Shown: positions 1-7,306 of the stretch, piece after piece
Position numbering within the stretch: the first letter of the stretch is position 1
Layout of the letters: each line of letters begins with the position of its first letter
NCBI RefSeq assembly: GCF_034376665.1
Contig: NZ_JAXMJI010000099.1
Location: forward strand, 1 to 18,017
Length of the DNA: 18,017 bases
Reading direction: 5' to 3'
From: Allopontixanthobacter sp034376665
GTDB lineage: Bacteria; Pseudomonadota; Alphaproteobacteria; Sphingomonadales; Sphingomonadaceae
Program-made: the position numbers and the translations under genes
Notes under the pieces: generated by a model
Databases searched by the model: none
What the model saw: the letters and a program-made list of their open reading frames with translations, nothing else
What the model was told of the DNA's origin: nothing

Positions 1-1
1 G

Positions 2-1387
2 CGCGCCTTTGATGGCCAAGCCGCCCGCACAGGTTGGGTGCCGCCATCGGCGCAGCTGTCGCCTGCCAATATCGCGGCGATGGACTGGCTGAAAGCGGTC
101 GCGGGCAAATTCACCGGACTTCTGCAGGAGGCCCAATTGCCGGTGCGGTTCCAGATCGGGGAGCCGTGGTGGTGGGTCATGAGCGACGGCCGGCCTTGCC
201 TCTACGACGCCTCGGCGAAGGCGGCTTTTGGCGGGAGCCCGGTCGAAATTCCGACCATGCGCGCGCCGCTGGACAGCGCGCAGACGCAGCTGCTGGATCA
301 AGCGGGCGCGGCCCTCGCCGGGTCGACAGCGGGGCTGACGCAGGCGGTACGCGATGCATCAGCCGGCCCGGCCGAAGTGCTCCTGCTGGCGTTTACACCG
401 ACCATCCTCGCCGCCGACATGCCCGAACTGAAACGGGCGAACATGCCGCTGGGCTGGGCCGCGCCCGCATTCGACCGGCTGCAGCTGGAGGATTACGACT
501 GGCTGACGGCCGGAGCCGACGCCTTGCGCCGGGCCGCCTATGCGCTCGTCGATCAGCGCCTCGGCTATGCGCTGGAGCAACAGGATTACCTGTCCGGTTT
601 CGTCCTGAATGCCGAGGACGCAGAGCTGCATTGGCCCCGTATCGACGCAGGGCTCGACGAGGCCGCCCGCCGCGGCATTGCCCGGCGATTTGTCTGGGCG
701 CTGCCGCAGATTTCCCGCGATGGCTACACCCGCCTCGCTCCGTTCGAGGAAGAAGAGATGCAATCCTTCGATGACGTTCTGTACCCGCTGGCGCTGGGGC
801 GCGATGCGGGGGTGAGCCCGGAATTTTCCACCACCGTTGCGATTACGGCATCAGGTCACGAACGGCGCAATTCCCTGTGGTCCGACGCCCGCCTGCGGTT
901 CGATGTCGGCCCAGGGGTTCGCTCCGACGCTGAGCTGGGGACGCTGATCGCCTTCTTCCGCGCACGGCGCGGCGCAGCGCGCGGGTTCCGGCTGCCGGAT
1001 CCGTTCGATTTCAGTTCCAACGCGATGACCGGAACGCCAACGATGCTCGACCAGAAAATCGGAGTGGGTGATGGGCTGACGGGCAGTTTCCAGCTGATCA
1101 AACATTACGGCGGCGGGGACGAACCGCAGATACGCCCGATCACCCGGCCCCGTGCGGAGACAATTACCGTCAGCATCGATGGCTTGCCTGCAACCAATTG
1201 GTCGCTTGATCCGGGCGGAGTGATAATCTTCGACATCGCCCCGCCAGCCGAAGCGGTCATCCGGGCCGGGTTCCTGTTCGATGTGCCAGTTCGTTTCGCA
1301 GAGGACCGGCTGGATATCACCGGCGCCAATTTTGCCGCTGGCGAAGCGCCGTCCGTCCCGCTGATCGAAGTGCGGGAGGCTGTATGA
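2..1387 (+). CDS. GTA/phage distal tail protein with DUF2460 domain (gp12-like), 5' partial
   Basis: The frame is open to the left edge, so the gene starts outside the window; 461 residues are visible. The C-terminal ~200 residues (from about 260) match the DUF2460/TIGR02217 pattern: GHERRNSLW, the FFRARRG segment followed by FRLPDPFDF, and a terminal VPLIEVRE. In the Rhodobacter GTA this family (g12) forms the distal tail ring joining the tail tube to the hub. The upstream ~260 residues are an extra region with QIGEPWWW at 51-58 and LEDYDW at 162-167, reminiscent of a (beta/alpha)-barrel glycosidase-like fold; that fold is inference. The family alone is usually about 200 residues, so this is a fusion. 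The stop overlaps the next start (ATGA), implying translational coupling. GTG at 38 is only the first possible internal start and is not favoured, because conserved-looking sequence continues upstream of it. Confidence 0.85.
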   Translation, partial: RAFDGQAARTGWVPPSAQLSPANIAAMDWLKAVAGKFTGLLQEAQLPVRFQIGEPWWWVMSDGRPCLYDASAKAAFGGSPVEIPTMRAPLDSAQTQLLDQAGAALAGSTAGLTQAVRDASAGPAEVLLLAFTPTILAADMPELKRANMPLGWAAPAFDRLQLEDYDWLTAGADALRRAAYALVDQRLGYALEQQDYLSGFVLNAEDAELHWPRIDAGLDEAARRGIARRFVWALPQISRDGYTRLAPFEEEEMQSFDDVLYPLALGRDAGVSPEFSTTVAITASGHERRNSLWSDARLRFDVGPGVRSDAELGTLIAFFRARRGAARGFRLPDPFDFSSNAMTGTPTMLDQKIGVGDGLTGSFQLIKHYGGGDEPQIRPITRPRAETITVSIDGLPATNWSLDPGGVIIFDIAPPAEAVIRAGFLFDVPVRFAEDRLDITGANFAAGEAPSVPLIEVREAV

Positions 1388-2199
1388 GCCGCATTTTCTT
1401 CGCACAGGAACTGGAAGGGGTCGCGACTTTCTGGCGGATCCATCGCCGCGACGGGGTGACGCTGGGGTTTACCAGTCACAATCGCGATTTGTGGTTCGGC
1501 GGCATCTTGCACCGGGCCGCACCGGGTATGGTCCCCAGTGCCATCCGCCGCACCGCCGATCTTTCGCCGGACAGCACCGATGTCACAGGCGCTCTGGGGC
1601 ATGACAGCATCAGCGCCGCCGATCTCGCTCTTGGCCGGTTCGACAACGCGCAGGTTCAGATCGGCGCGGTCGATTGGGAGACGCTGGAATTCGCCGCACT
1701 CTATAACGGCTCGATCAGGACCGTTTCGGCCGAAGGCGGCAGTTTCAGCGCTGAGCTGCGGTCCGCCAAATCCGAGCTGGAACTCGACTTCATTCCGCGC
1801 ACCAGTCCGACCTGCCGGGCGCAGTTTTGCGGCAAAGGATGCACGCTCTCGCTGGCGCGCTTTGCCCATGAAGCGGCGCTTGGCGAACTTGATCTTGCCG
1901 CCAACACGGTGCGTTTCGAAGGCATCGACGCGCCCTTGTTTGCAGAAGGCGAGATACGCTGGGTCGATGGACCCCAGGCAGGGGTCCGAATGCTCGTAAT
2001 CGAAGTCAAGTCGGGCGGACTGGCCCTAGATGTACCGCTCGACCCCGGGCTTGCTCCCGGCACTCGCGCGATCCTGACCGAAGGATGCGACCATACGCTC
2101 GCGGTCTGCTCAACCCGGTTCGGCAACGCCGTCAATTTTCAGGGAGAACCCTTCCTGCCGGGCAACGATCTGCTCGCCCGCTACCCCTCGCCCTCGTGA
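1384..2199 (+). CDS. GTA/phage tail hub protein, DUF2163 (gp13-like)
   Basis: A 271-residue protein of the DUF2163/TIGR02218 (BR0599-like) family. In the Rhodobacter GTA the homologue g13 is the tail hub protein, related to lambda gpL, with a cysteine-bound iron-sulfur cluster in its C-terminal part. Here the cysteines are C144, C149 and C153 (TCRAQFCGKGC) and C235 and C242 (EGCDHTLAVC), followed by the family-typical RFGNAVNFQGEPFLPG. C144/C153 with C235/C242 are the likely cluster ligands (inference). The N-terminal half carries the expected GVTLGFTSHNRDL segment. It starts inside the stop of the distal tail gene, and the NlpC/P60 gene follows after 16 bp, the g12-g13-g14 order of RcGTA. 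Length is normal and no damage is visible. Confidence 0.9.
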   Translation: MSRIFFAQELEGVATFWRIHRRDGVTLGFTSHNRDLWFGGILHRAAPGMVPSAIRRTADLSPDSTDVTGALGHDSISAADLALGRFDNAQVQIGAVDWETLEFAALYNGSIRTVSAEGGSFSAELRSAKSELELDFIPRTSPTCRAQFCGKGCTLSLARFAHEAALGELDLAANTVRFEGIDAPLFAEGEIRWVDGPQAGVRMLVIEVKSGGLALDVPLDPGLAPGTRAILTEGCDHTLAVCSTRFGNAVNFQGEPFLPGNDLLARYPSPS

Positions 2200-2215
2200 A
2201 AAAGGAGCCGGAAGG

Positions 2216-2623
2216 ATGAAAGCGGCATCGCTTTCTGCAGCGGCCGCCCGCTTCATCGGAGCACCCTTCCGGCTGTACGGGCGAGATCCGGCTTCGGGGC
2301 TCGATTGCGTAGGGCTGGTTGCTGCCGCGCTGTCCGCCACGGGCCGGATGCCGCTGGTCCCCCATGCCTACGCCTTGCGCGTCAGCGACATCGGCAATTG
2401 CCTCGAATTCGCTTCAGCCAATGGATTCCGAGAAGCTTCGGGACCGGTTGCGCCCGACGACTTGATCCTGGTCCGCCCAGGTCCTGCGCAGTTTCACCTG
2501 CTGATTGCCGAGCACCGCCGCAGCTTTATCCACGCTCACGCGGGCTTGCGGCGCGTGGTGCGTATGCCGGGTCCGCTGGGCTGGCCGGTCGACCGTCACT
2601 GGTACCTTTCATCAAAGGATTGA
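2216..2623 (+). CDS. NlpC/P60-family tail peptidase (gp14-like)
   Basis: A 135-residue protein matching the phage/GTA NlpC/P60 cell-wall peptidase family (TIGR02219). The nucleophile is Cys31 in GLDCVGLV; His94 (QFHLLI) is the likely second catalytic residue, with His106 or His108 in FIHAHAG as candidate third residue. There is no signal peptide, as expected for an enzyme built into a tail tip. In GTA particles this protein is thought to cut recipient peptidoglycan during DNA entry. A good Shine-Dalgarno (AAGGAG, 2202-2207) precedes ATG 2216. It sits between the hub and megatron genes with only 4 bp to the next start, so it belongs to the tail operon. Length fits the family. Confidence 0.9.
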   Translation: MKAASLSAAAARFIGAPFRLYGRDPASGLDCVGLVAAALSATGRMPLVPHAYALRVSDIGNCLEFASANGFREASGPVAPDDLILVRPGPAQFHLLIAEHRRSFIHAHAGLRRVVRMPGPLGWPVDRHWYLSSKD

Positions 2624-2627
2624 GAAT

Positions 2628-4817
2628 ATGGCCACCCTGGTTCTCGGCACATTGGGCACATTGGCTGGCGGTCCGCTGGGCGGAGCGATCGGCGGCATCA
2701 TCGGACGGCAAATCGACGGGAAGCTGATCGGCTCCGGTTCGAACGAAGGCCCCCGCCTCAAGGACCTCGCCGTCACCACATCCAGCTACGGCACCCCGAT
2801 CCCCCGCCACTACGGCCGTATGCGAGCCGCCGGTACGATCATCTGGGCAACCGACCTGATTGAAAGCCGTGAAACCAGCGGCGGCGGGAAGAGCAGGCCT
2901 TCGACGACGACGTTCAGTTACCGCATGTCGTTTGCAGTCGCCCTGTCCAGCCGCCCGATCAACGGAGTGGGGCGAATCTGGGCGGATGGCAATCTGCTGC
3001 GCGGTGCCGCCGGTGACTTGAAGGCGGGCGGCGCGTTCCGGCTTTATACCGGCCGCGGCGACCAGCTACCGGATCCGGTGATTGCCGCCGCGGAGGGGGC
3101 GCGATGCCCTGCGTTTCGGAACTGCGCCTACTGCGTATTCGAAGATCTCGATCTGGCGGATTTCGGTAACCGGGTGCCCGCGCTAACCTTTGAAATTATC
3201 GCCGACAGCGGGGACGTTTCTCTCGCGCATCTGGTGGAGCAAATCGAAGCCCCACACAGCGCCGATGTCGCGCTGATCAACCTGGAAGGGTTCTCCTACG
3301 AAGGCGGTGCACTGGCTAGCACTCTTGCGGTGATCGATTCGCTGTACCCGTTCGTGACCAATTCAGGCGGCGAAGCGCTGAGCCTGCAATCTGCGGACTT
3401 CGTCGCGGGACAGCCGGCCATGCTGCCGCAAGCGACATCGGCTTGGGACGAGAACGACTTCGGCGGGCCGGGCGGTTGGAACCGCAGCCGGAGCGCCAGC
3501 AATCAGGAAATGCCCGAAGCGGTCCGGTATTATGACGTCGGGCGCGATTTCCAGCCTGGGATTCAGCGCGCCGACGGGCGGGCCCGTCCGGGGCGCACGC
3601 GGACTATCGAATTCCCCGGAGCAATGGCAGCGGACAATGCCCGTGCCCTGGCAAATTCCGCGTCGAGACGGGCCAATTCGCTCCGCGAAAAGATGGCCTG
3701 GCGGATTGCGGAGCTTGACCCGTCGCTTGCGCCGGGAACGTCTGTCCGCGCGCCAGGCATACCGGGCACTTGGCGGGTAGCCGGGTGGGAATGGCGCGAG
3801 AAAGGGGTCGAACTGGATCTTGTAAAGTTGCCGTCCCCTGCCGGGACAGCGCCGGTCGGCGACACCGGCAAACCGGCCGCACCGATTGATATCCTGGCCG
3901 GCCCCACGCTACTGCGCGCGTTCGAGCTGCCATGGGACGGAAGAGGATCGAGCGGGACTCCGGCAATGTTTGCCGCCGCGAGTTCGCCTGGCTCCAATTG
4001 GGCTGGCGCGGCGCTCTATCTCGAGGTGGGCGGTACGCTGCAACCCTTGCCGGGCACCGGGCGGAACCGCAGCGTCATGGGATATCTGGTGCTTCCCCTC
4101 GGGCCCTCCAAAGCTGTGCTGCTGGAAAAAAATTCCTTAATCGAGGTTGAGATCGCTGCGGGCGATCCGATTTTCGCACCTGCTACCGCCGCGGCTTTGG
4201 CGGATGGTGCCAACCGAATGCTGGTCGGGAACGAGGTGGTGCAGTTTGCCGCAGCCGAACAGGTTCAGGCCGATCGCTGGATGCTGCGCGGCCTGCTTCG
4301 CGGCCGCGGCGGAACAGAACTTGCCGCGCAGCTGGAGCATCCTGTCGGCACACCTATTACCCTGATTGACCAGAATCTGGTGCCCTTGGATGCGGCCCTT
4401 GTCCCCAACTCGGAGACCACTTCACTTGCGGCAATCGGGCGCGGCGATGATGCGCCGGTCTTTGCGCCGCTGGAAAACGCCGGTGCCACTCGGCGGCCGC
4501 TAGCGCCTGTCCACCCGAGAGCCGCCACGGCGCCGGATGGCAGCCTGCAACTGTTCTGGACCCGAAGGTCGCGAGGTGCCTGGGGATGGCCGGACGAAGT
4601 GGAGACGCCCTTGATCGAACAGGGCGAAGGATACCGGGTCGGCATCGGGCCCGTTCTCTCCCCCGGAGCTACCTGGACTGTGCAAACCCCCTCGCTGATC
4701 ATTCCCCAAGCCCTGCTGGCCCAACTGACGACGGCGAATCCCGGAGCCGACATATGGGTCCGGCAGATCGGAAGCTATGCCCAATCCGACGCCTTGTTGA
4801 TTGGGGTTCTCAGCTGA
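2628..4817 (+). CDS. GTA megatron / host-specificity tail tip protein (gp15-like)
   Basis: A 729-residue protein. ATG 2628 is chosen because it has AAAGGA at 2614-2619 and gives the characteristic GTA g15 N-terminus MATLVLG with a Gly-rich hydrophobic stretch (about residues 1-35). The open frame extends upstream to 2505 only as out-of-frame overlap with the peptidase gene. Next come GTPIPRHYGRMRAAGTIIWA and a Cys-rich stretch around 160-170 followed by a segment ending VPALTFEI, typical of the family's tail-hub domain. The C-terminal half is beta-rich and probably holds receptor- or wall-contacting domains. The Rhodobacter g15 'megatron' is about 1300 residues and contains a TIM-barrel-like domain; this protein is much shorter and seems to lack it. 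A seven-A run at 4126-4132 fits a -1 slippery heptamer but is probably chance. Confidence 0.87.
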   Translation: MATLVLGTLGTLAGGPLGGAIGGIIGRQIDGKLIGSGSNEGPRLKDLAVTTSSYGTPIPRHYGRMRAAGTIIWATDLIESRETSGGGKSRPSTTTFSYRMSFAVALSSRPINGVGRIWADGNLLRGAAGDLKAGGAFRLYTGRGDQLPDPVIAAAEGARCPAFRNCAYCVFEDLDLADFGNRVPALTFEIIADSGDVSLAHLVEQIEAPHSADVALINLEGFSYEGGALASTLAVIDSLYPFVTNSGGEALSLQSADFVAGQPAMLPQATSAWDENDFGGPGGWNRSRSASNQEMPEAVRYYDVGRDFQPGIQRADGRARPGRTRTIEFPGAMAADNARALANSASRRANSLREKMAWRIAELDPSLAPGTSVRAPGIPGTWRVAGWEWREKGVELDLVKLPSPAGTAPVGDTGKPAAPIDILAGPTLLRAFELPWDGRGSSGTPAMFAAASSPGSNWAGAALYLEVGGTLQPLPGTGRNRSVMGYLVLPLGPSKAVLLEKNSLIEVEIAAGDPIFAPATAAALADGANRMLVGNEVVQFAAAEQVQADRWMLRGLLRGRGGTELAAQLEHPVGTPITLIDQNLVPLDAALVPNSETTSLAAIGRGDDAPVFAPLENAGATRRPLAPVHPRAATAPDGSLQLFWTRRSRGAWGWPDEVETPLIEQGEGYRVGIGPVLSPGATWTVQTPSLIIPQALLAQLTTANPGADIWVRQIGSYAQSDALLIGVLS

Positions 4818-4895
4818 GATGCAGGCACGCGCCGACGGAATGGGCGTCTGAAGGCACCAAAAATTGACCCCTTATTAATCCGGAGACCAAAAAAA

Positions 4896-5354
4896 ATGGC
4901 CGATCCCATATCCTTCACCTCTGCAACGCCGCGCTACGGCATCCCCTTCCTTTTCGCCGGTCAGGCACAGAAAGAATTCTTCGTGAACGAGGCGCACGCG
5001 CTGATCGACCTGTTACTGCATCCCGCAATCCAGAACGAATCCGACGCACCGCCAGAGAACCGGGAAGAAGGGCAATGCTGGCTGGTCGGTAGCAATCCGA
5101 CGGGCGAATGGTCAGGTCATGAGGGGAAACTGGCGGGTTGGATCTCGGGATCCTGGATATTTGTGGCTCCGCAAGACGGCGTGCGGCTCGTGGACCTTTC
5201 CAGCAATCAGTTCATCTTTTTCTCGAATGGCTGGCAGAGGGCGGACACCCCGGCTATACCTTCCGGTGGTCAGATCGTCGATGCCGAAGCTCGCGAGGCA
5301 ATCGGCCATTTGATCCAGTCGCTCAGGAGTGCTGGAATTTTGTCTGCATCCTGA
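4896..5354 (+). CDS. DUF2793 domain protein, probable GTA/phage tail-fibre-like component
   Basis: A 152-residue protein matching the start and core of DUF2793: RYGIPFLFAGQAQKEFFVNEA at residues 13-33, a GQCWLVG motif, repeated Trp residues (GEWSGHEGKLAGWISGSW) and FVAPQDG. DUF2793 proteins are associated with phage and GTA tail or fibre structures; the precise role here is unknown. The C-terminal tail (VDAEAREAIGHLIQSLRSAGIL) is helical and recurs in this family as I remember it. The start at 4896 follows a short CGGAG at 4881-4885 and an A-rich spacer. It lies 78 bp after the megatron gene, further than the other tail genes are apart, so it could have its own promoter, but I see no convincing one. 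It appears to be the last gene of the tail module. Confidence 0.82.
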   Translation: MADPISFTSATPRYGIPFLFAGQAQKEFFVNEAHALIDLLLHPAIQNESDAPPENREEGQCWLVGSNPTGEWSGHEGKLAGWISGSWIFVAPQDGVRLVDLSSNQFIFFSNGWQRADTPAIPSGGQIVDAEAREAIGHLIQSLRSAGILSAS

Positions 5355-5546
5355 TGGGAACAAAGGTGGCACCGCTACGTTTCGGATGTCGATGGGAGTG
5401 ATTTGAAGGCGAATTTAAGCAAAAACAAGGGCAAACGATGCTTTCTTGCAACAGTTTAAAACAATGTCTGCTTGCCACTTCCTGAGGGAAAAGTTAGAAA
5501 ACCGCCACTCGGTGGTTTTATTCGATAATATAAGGGGAATCTCATA
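5355..5546 (+). promoter_or_regulatory. AT-rich leader region upstream of the OmpA-family gene
   Basis: This 192-bp gap has no credible ORF. Its right half (about 5400-5546) is visibly AT-richer than the surrounding genes. It should contain the promoter and 5' leader of the OmpA gene. A ribosome binding site (AAGGGGAA, about 5532-5539) lies just before ATG 5547. A possible sigma70-like pair is TTGCCA (5472-5477), 17 bp, TAGAAA (5495-5500), but it would start transcription inside the hairpin at 5498-5519. A GATAAT at 5524-5529 is too close to the start codon to be a normal -10. I cannot place the promoter with confidence. Confidence 0.35.
5498..5519 (+). terminator. Terminator-like or mRNA-leader hairpin before the OmpA gene
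   Basis: AAAACCGCC (5498-5506) pairs with GGTGGTTTT (5511-5519) around an ACTC loop; nine pairs with one G-T wobble, followed by ATT. It resembles an intrinsic terminator that could end the tail-module transcript. It also sits only 28 bp before the OmpA start, so any promoter upstream would place it in the OmpA mRNA leader, where it could stabilise the message or attenuate it. Which is true cannot be decided from sequence. Confidence 0.5.
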
Positions 5547-6671
5547 ATGCGGAAACTCGTCATAGGAATGGCGTTGGCCTCCACGGCCCTTGCATCGCCT
5601 GCACTGGCCCGTGATGGCCAATGGTATGTGGAAGTCGGCGGCGGGCCAATGCTCGTCGAAGACATGGATTTTGACGTCGACGGCGATTCCGATCAGATTG
5701 GTGTCGATTTCGACACCGGCTACGACTTCGGCGGTCTTGTAGGCTACGACTTCGGAGCTTTCCGGCTTGAAGCAGAGGCAAGCTATCGCGAAGCCGATAT
5801 TTCATCGCTTGATGTTGGTACTGCTGGCGTAGCCGATGGCCCGACTGGTAATTCAGGTTCTGGACTTTTCCCGGCAAATGGAGACATCAACGCTCTTAGC
5901 TTTATGCTGAACGGTTTGTTCGACTTCGGCGATGATGATGGCATCCAGGGATTTGTCGGCGGCGGTGTTGGTGTCGCACGCGTTGATGCGAATGCAACAA
6001 TGTCTGCAAGCAGCCCGGGCGCATTCGACGATTCCGATAGCGGTTTTGCCTATCAGTTGCTTGCCGGGGTTCGCGCTCCGCTAACCGACAACTGGGACGT
6101 TGGCCTTCGTTACCGTTTCTTCACTGCACCGGATGTCGGCCTGGTGGACACGTTCGGTCGCGACCTCGATGGTCAGTACCGCTCGCACTCGATCCTGGGT
6201 ACATTGACGTACAATTTCGGTGGCGAAGCGCCGCCGCCGCCGCCACCACCGGTTGCGGCACCGCCGCCACCACCTCCTCCGCCGCCGCCAGTTGTGGCAG
6301 CACCGCCGCCGCCTCCGCCGTGCAACAAGGGCCCGTACATCGTGTTCTTCGGCTGGGACAAGTCGGACATCACGCCTGAAGCGGCAACTATCCTCGACAA
6401 CGCCGTTTCGGCCTACCGCAATTGCGGTACCGCTTCGGTCATGGTTGCGGGTTACACGGATACTTCCGGTCCGCCGACCTACAACGTGGGACTATCCAAC
6501 CGCCGTGCTGCGGCTGTCGAATCCTACATGGTTGGTCGCGGCATCAGCGGCTCCAACATCTCGACGGAAGGCTTTGGTGAAACCAACCTGCGCGTTCCGA
6601 CCGCAGACGGCGTCCGCGAATTGCAGAACCGCCGTGTTGAAGTCACTTACGGTCCCGGCTCGGGCATGTAA
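5547..6671 (+). CDS. OmpA-family outer membrane protein with polyproline linker
   Basis: A 374-residue secreted outer membrane protein. Residues 1-21 form a signal peptide with an ALA cleavage site before RDGQW. Residues ~24-225 form an OmpA/OprF-like beta-barrel with alternating aromatic strands ending in LGTLTYNF. An Asp-rich first loop (residues 39-56, D-x-D-x-D pattern) may bind calcium. A linker of three proline runs (7, 10 and 6 at 229-258) leads to the OmpA C-terminal peptidoglycan-binding domain (~262-367): GYTDTSG with Asp305, LSNRR with Arg320, corresponding to E. coli OmpA Asp271/Arg286, and the terminal NRRVEV. Cys259 and Cys293 could form a disulfide. It anchors the outer membrane to the wall. 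It has its own strong terminator and is not obviously co-transcribed with neighbours. Confidence 0.93.
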   Translation: MRKLVIGMALASTALASPALARDGQWYVEVGGGPMLVEDMDFDVDGDSDQIGVDFDTGYDFGGLVGYDFGAFRLEAEASYREADISSLDVGTAGVADGPTGNSGSGLFPANGDINALSFMLNGLFDFGDDDGIQGFVGGGVGVARVDANATMSASSPGAFDDSDSGFAYQLLAGVRAPLTDNWDVGLRYRFFTAPDVGLVDTFGRDLDGQYRSHSILGTLTYNFGGEAPPPPPPPVAAPPPPPPPPPPVVAAPPPPPPCNKGPYIVFFGWDKSDITPEAATILDNAVSAYRNCGTASVMVAGYTDTSGPPTYNVGLSNRRAAAVESYMVGRGISGSNISTEGFGETNLRVPTADGVRELQNRRVEVTYGPGSGM

Positions 6672-6699
6672 GCTTCGCGCAAGCGATAGAAATCGGAAC

Positions 6700-6727
6700 A
6701 GGGGTCGGAGCAATCCGGCCCCTTTTT
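6700..6727 (+). terminator. Intrinsic terminator of the OmpA-family gene
   Basis: GGGGTCGGA (6701-6709) pairs with TCCGGCCCC (6714-6722) around a GNRA-type GCAA loop, followed by TTTTT at 6723-6727; A6700 can extend the stem. It lies 28 bp after the stop codon, the expected place for a terminator of a highly expressed gene. Confidence 0.9.
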
Positions 6728-6772
6728 CGTTGTAAAATCAGAAAGCCGAAAACGTCATCAGGAGAGACTTCC

Positions 6773-7306
6773 ATGAACCGCCCCTCCCTATTCGCGCTTG
6801 CCGCAGCCTTTCTGGCGTTACCCGCCTGTTCGACCCTAGATCAGCAGCCTGTTGAACAGCTGGCCGTTGCGAACTTGGCGCGCGCTAATGGCGCCCCGGC
6901 TGGAACGGTCGAACTGGTCGCCACCGGGAACCATCTGTCCTTGGTGGTTTCGGCCACCGGGCTTCCTCAGGGTATGCATGGGTTCCATTTGCACACCACC
7001 GGCGCCTGCACTGCTCCCGACTTCACCTCAGCCGGCGGCCATCTCAATCCGGCAAACAACAGCCACGGAACGATGAGCCCTGGCGGCAGTCACCTTGGCG
7101 ATTTGCCCAACCTGGAGGTCGGCGGCAGCAATGTTACATCGACGACGATCGATTTGTCCGACACTGACCGAGCGCAAATTCTCGCCTGGCTGTTCGATGC
7201 CGACAGTACGGCGGTCGTAATCCACCGGGGCCCGGACGACTACCGGACTGACCCGGCGGGCAATGCAGGTCCGCGTATCGCCTGCGGCGTTCTCAACCGG
7301 ACCTAG
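6773..7306 (+). CDS. sodC: Superoxide dismutase [Cu-Zn], probable lipoprotein
   Basis: A 177-residue periplasmic enzyme converting superoxide to oxygen and hydrogen peroxide. The N-terminus has a hydrophobic signal ending LPAC-S with Cys19, a plausible lipobox, so it may be anchored by lipid; plain secretion is the alternative. All metal ligands are recognisable: Cu His72, His74, His90 and His151; Zn His90, His98, His107 and Asp110. The substrate-guiding Arg168 and the disulfide cysteines Cys79/Cys171 are present (ACTAP; RIACGV). The Shine-Dalgarno AGGAGAG is at 6760-6766. It follows the OmpA terminator, so it needs its own promoter in the 50 bp between, which I cannot identify. Its stop codon interleaves with that of the convergent MFS gene. 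Confidence 0.95.
   Translation: MNRPSLFALAAAFLALPACSTLDQQPVEQLAVANLARANGAPAGTVELVATGNHLSLVVSATGLPQGMHGFHLHTTGACTAPDFTSAGGHLNPANNSHGTMSPGGSHLGDLPNLEVGGSNVTSTTIDLSDTDRAQILAWLFDADSTAVVIHRGPDDYRTDPAGNAGPRIACGVLNRT

Noticed and set aside
34..774. A 246-codon plus-strand frame overlapping the distal tail gene
   Set aside because: It is Arg/Gly-rich shadow coding; the other frame continues unbroken into the DUF2460 domain.
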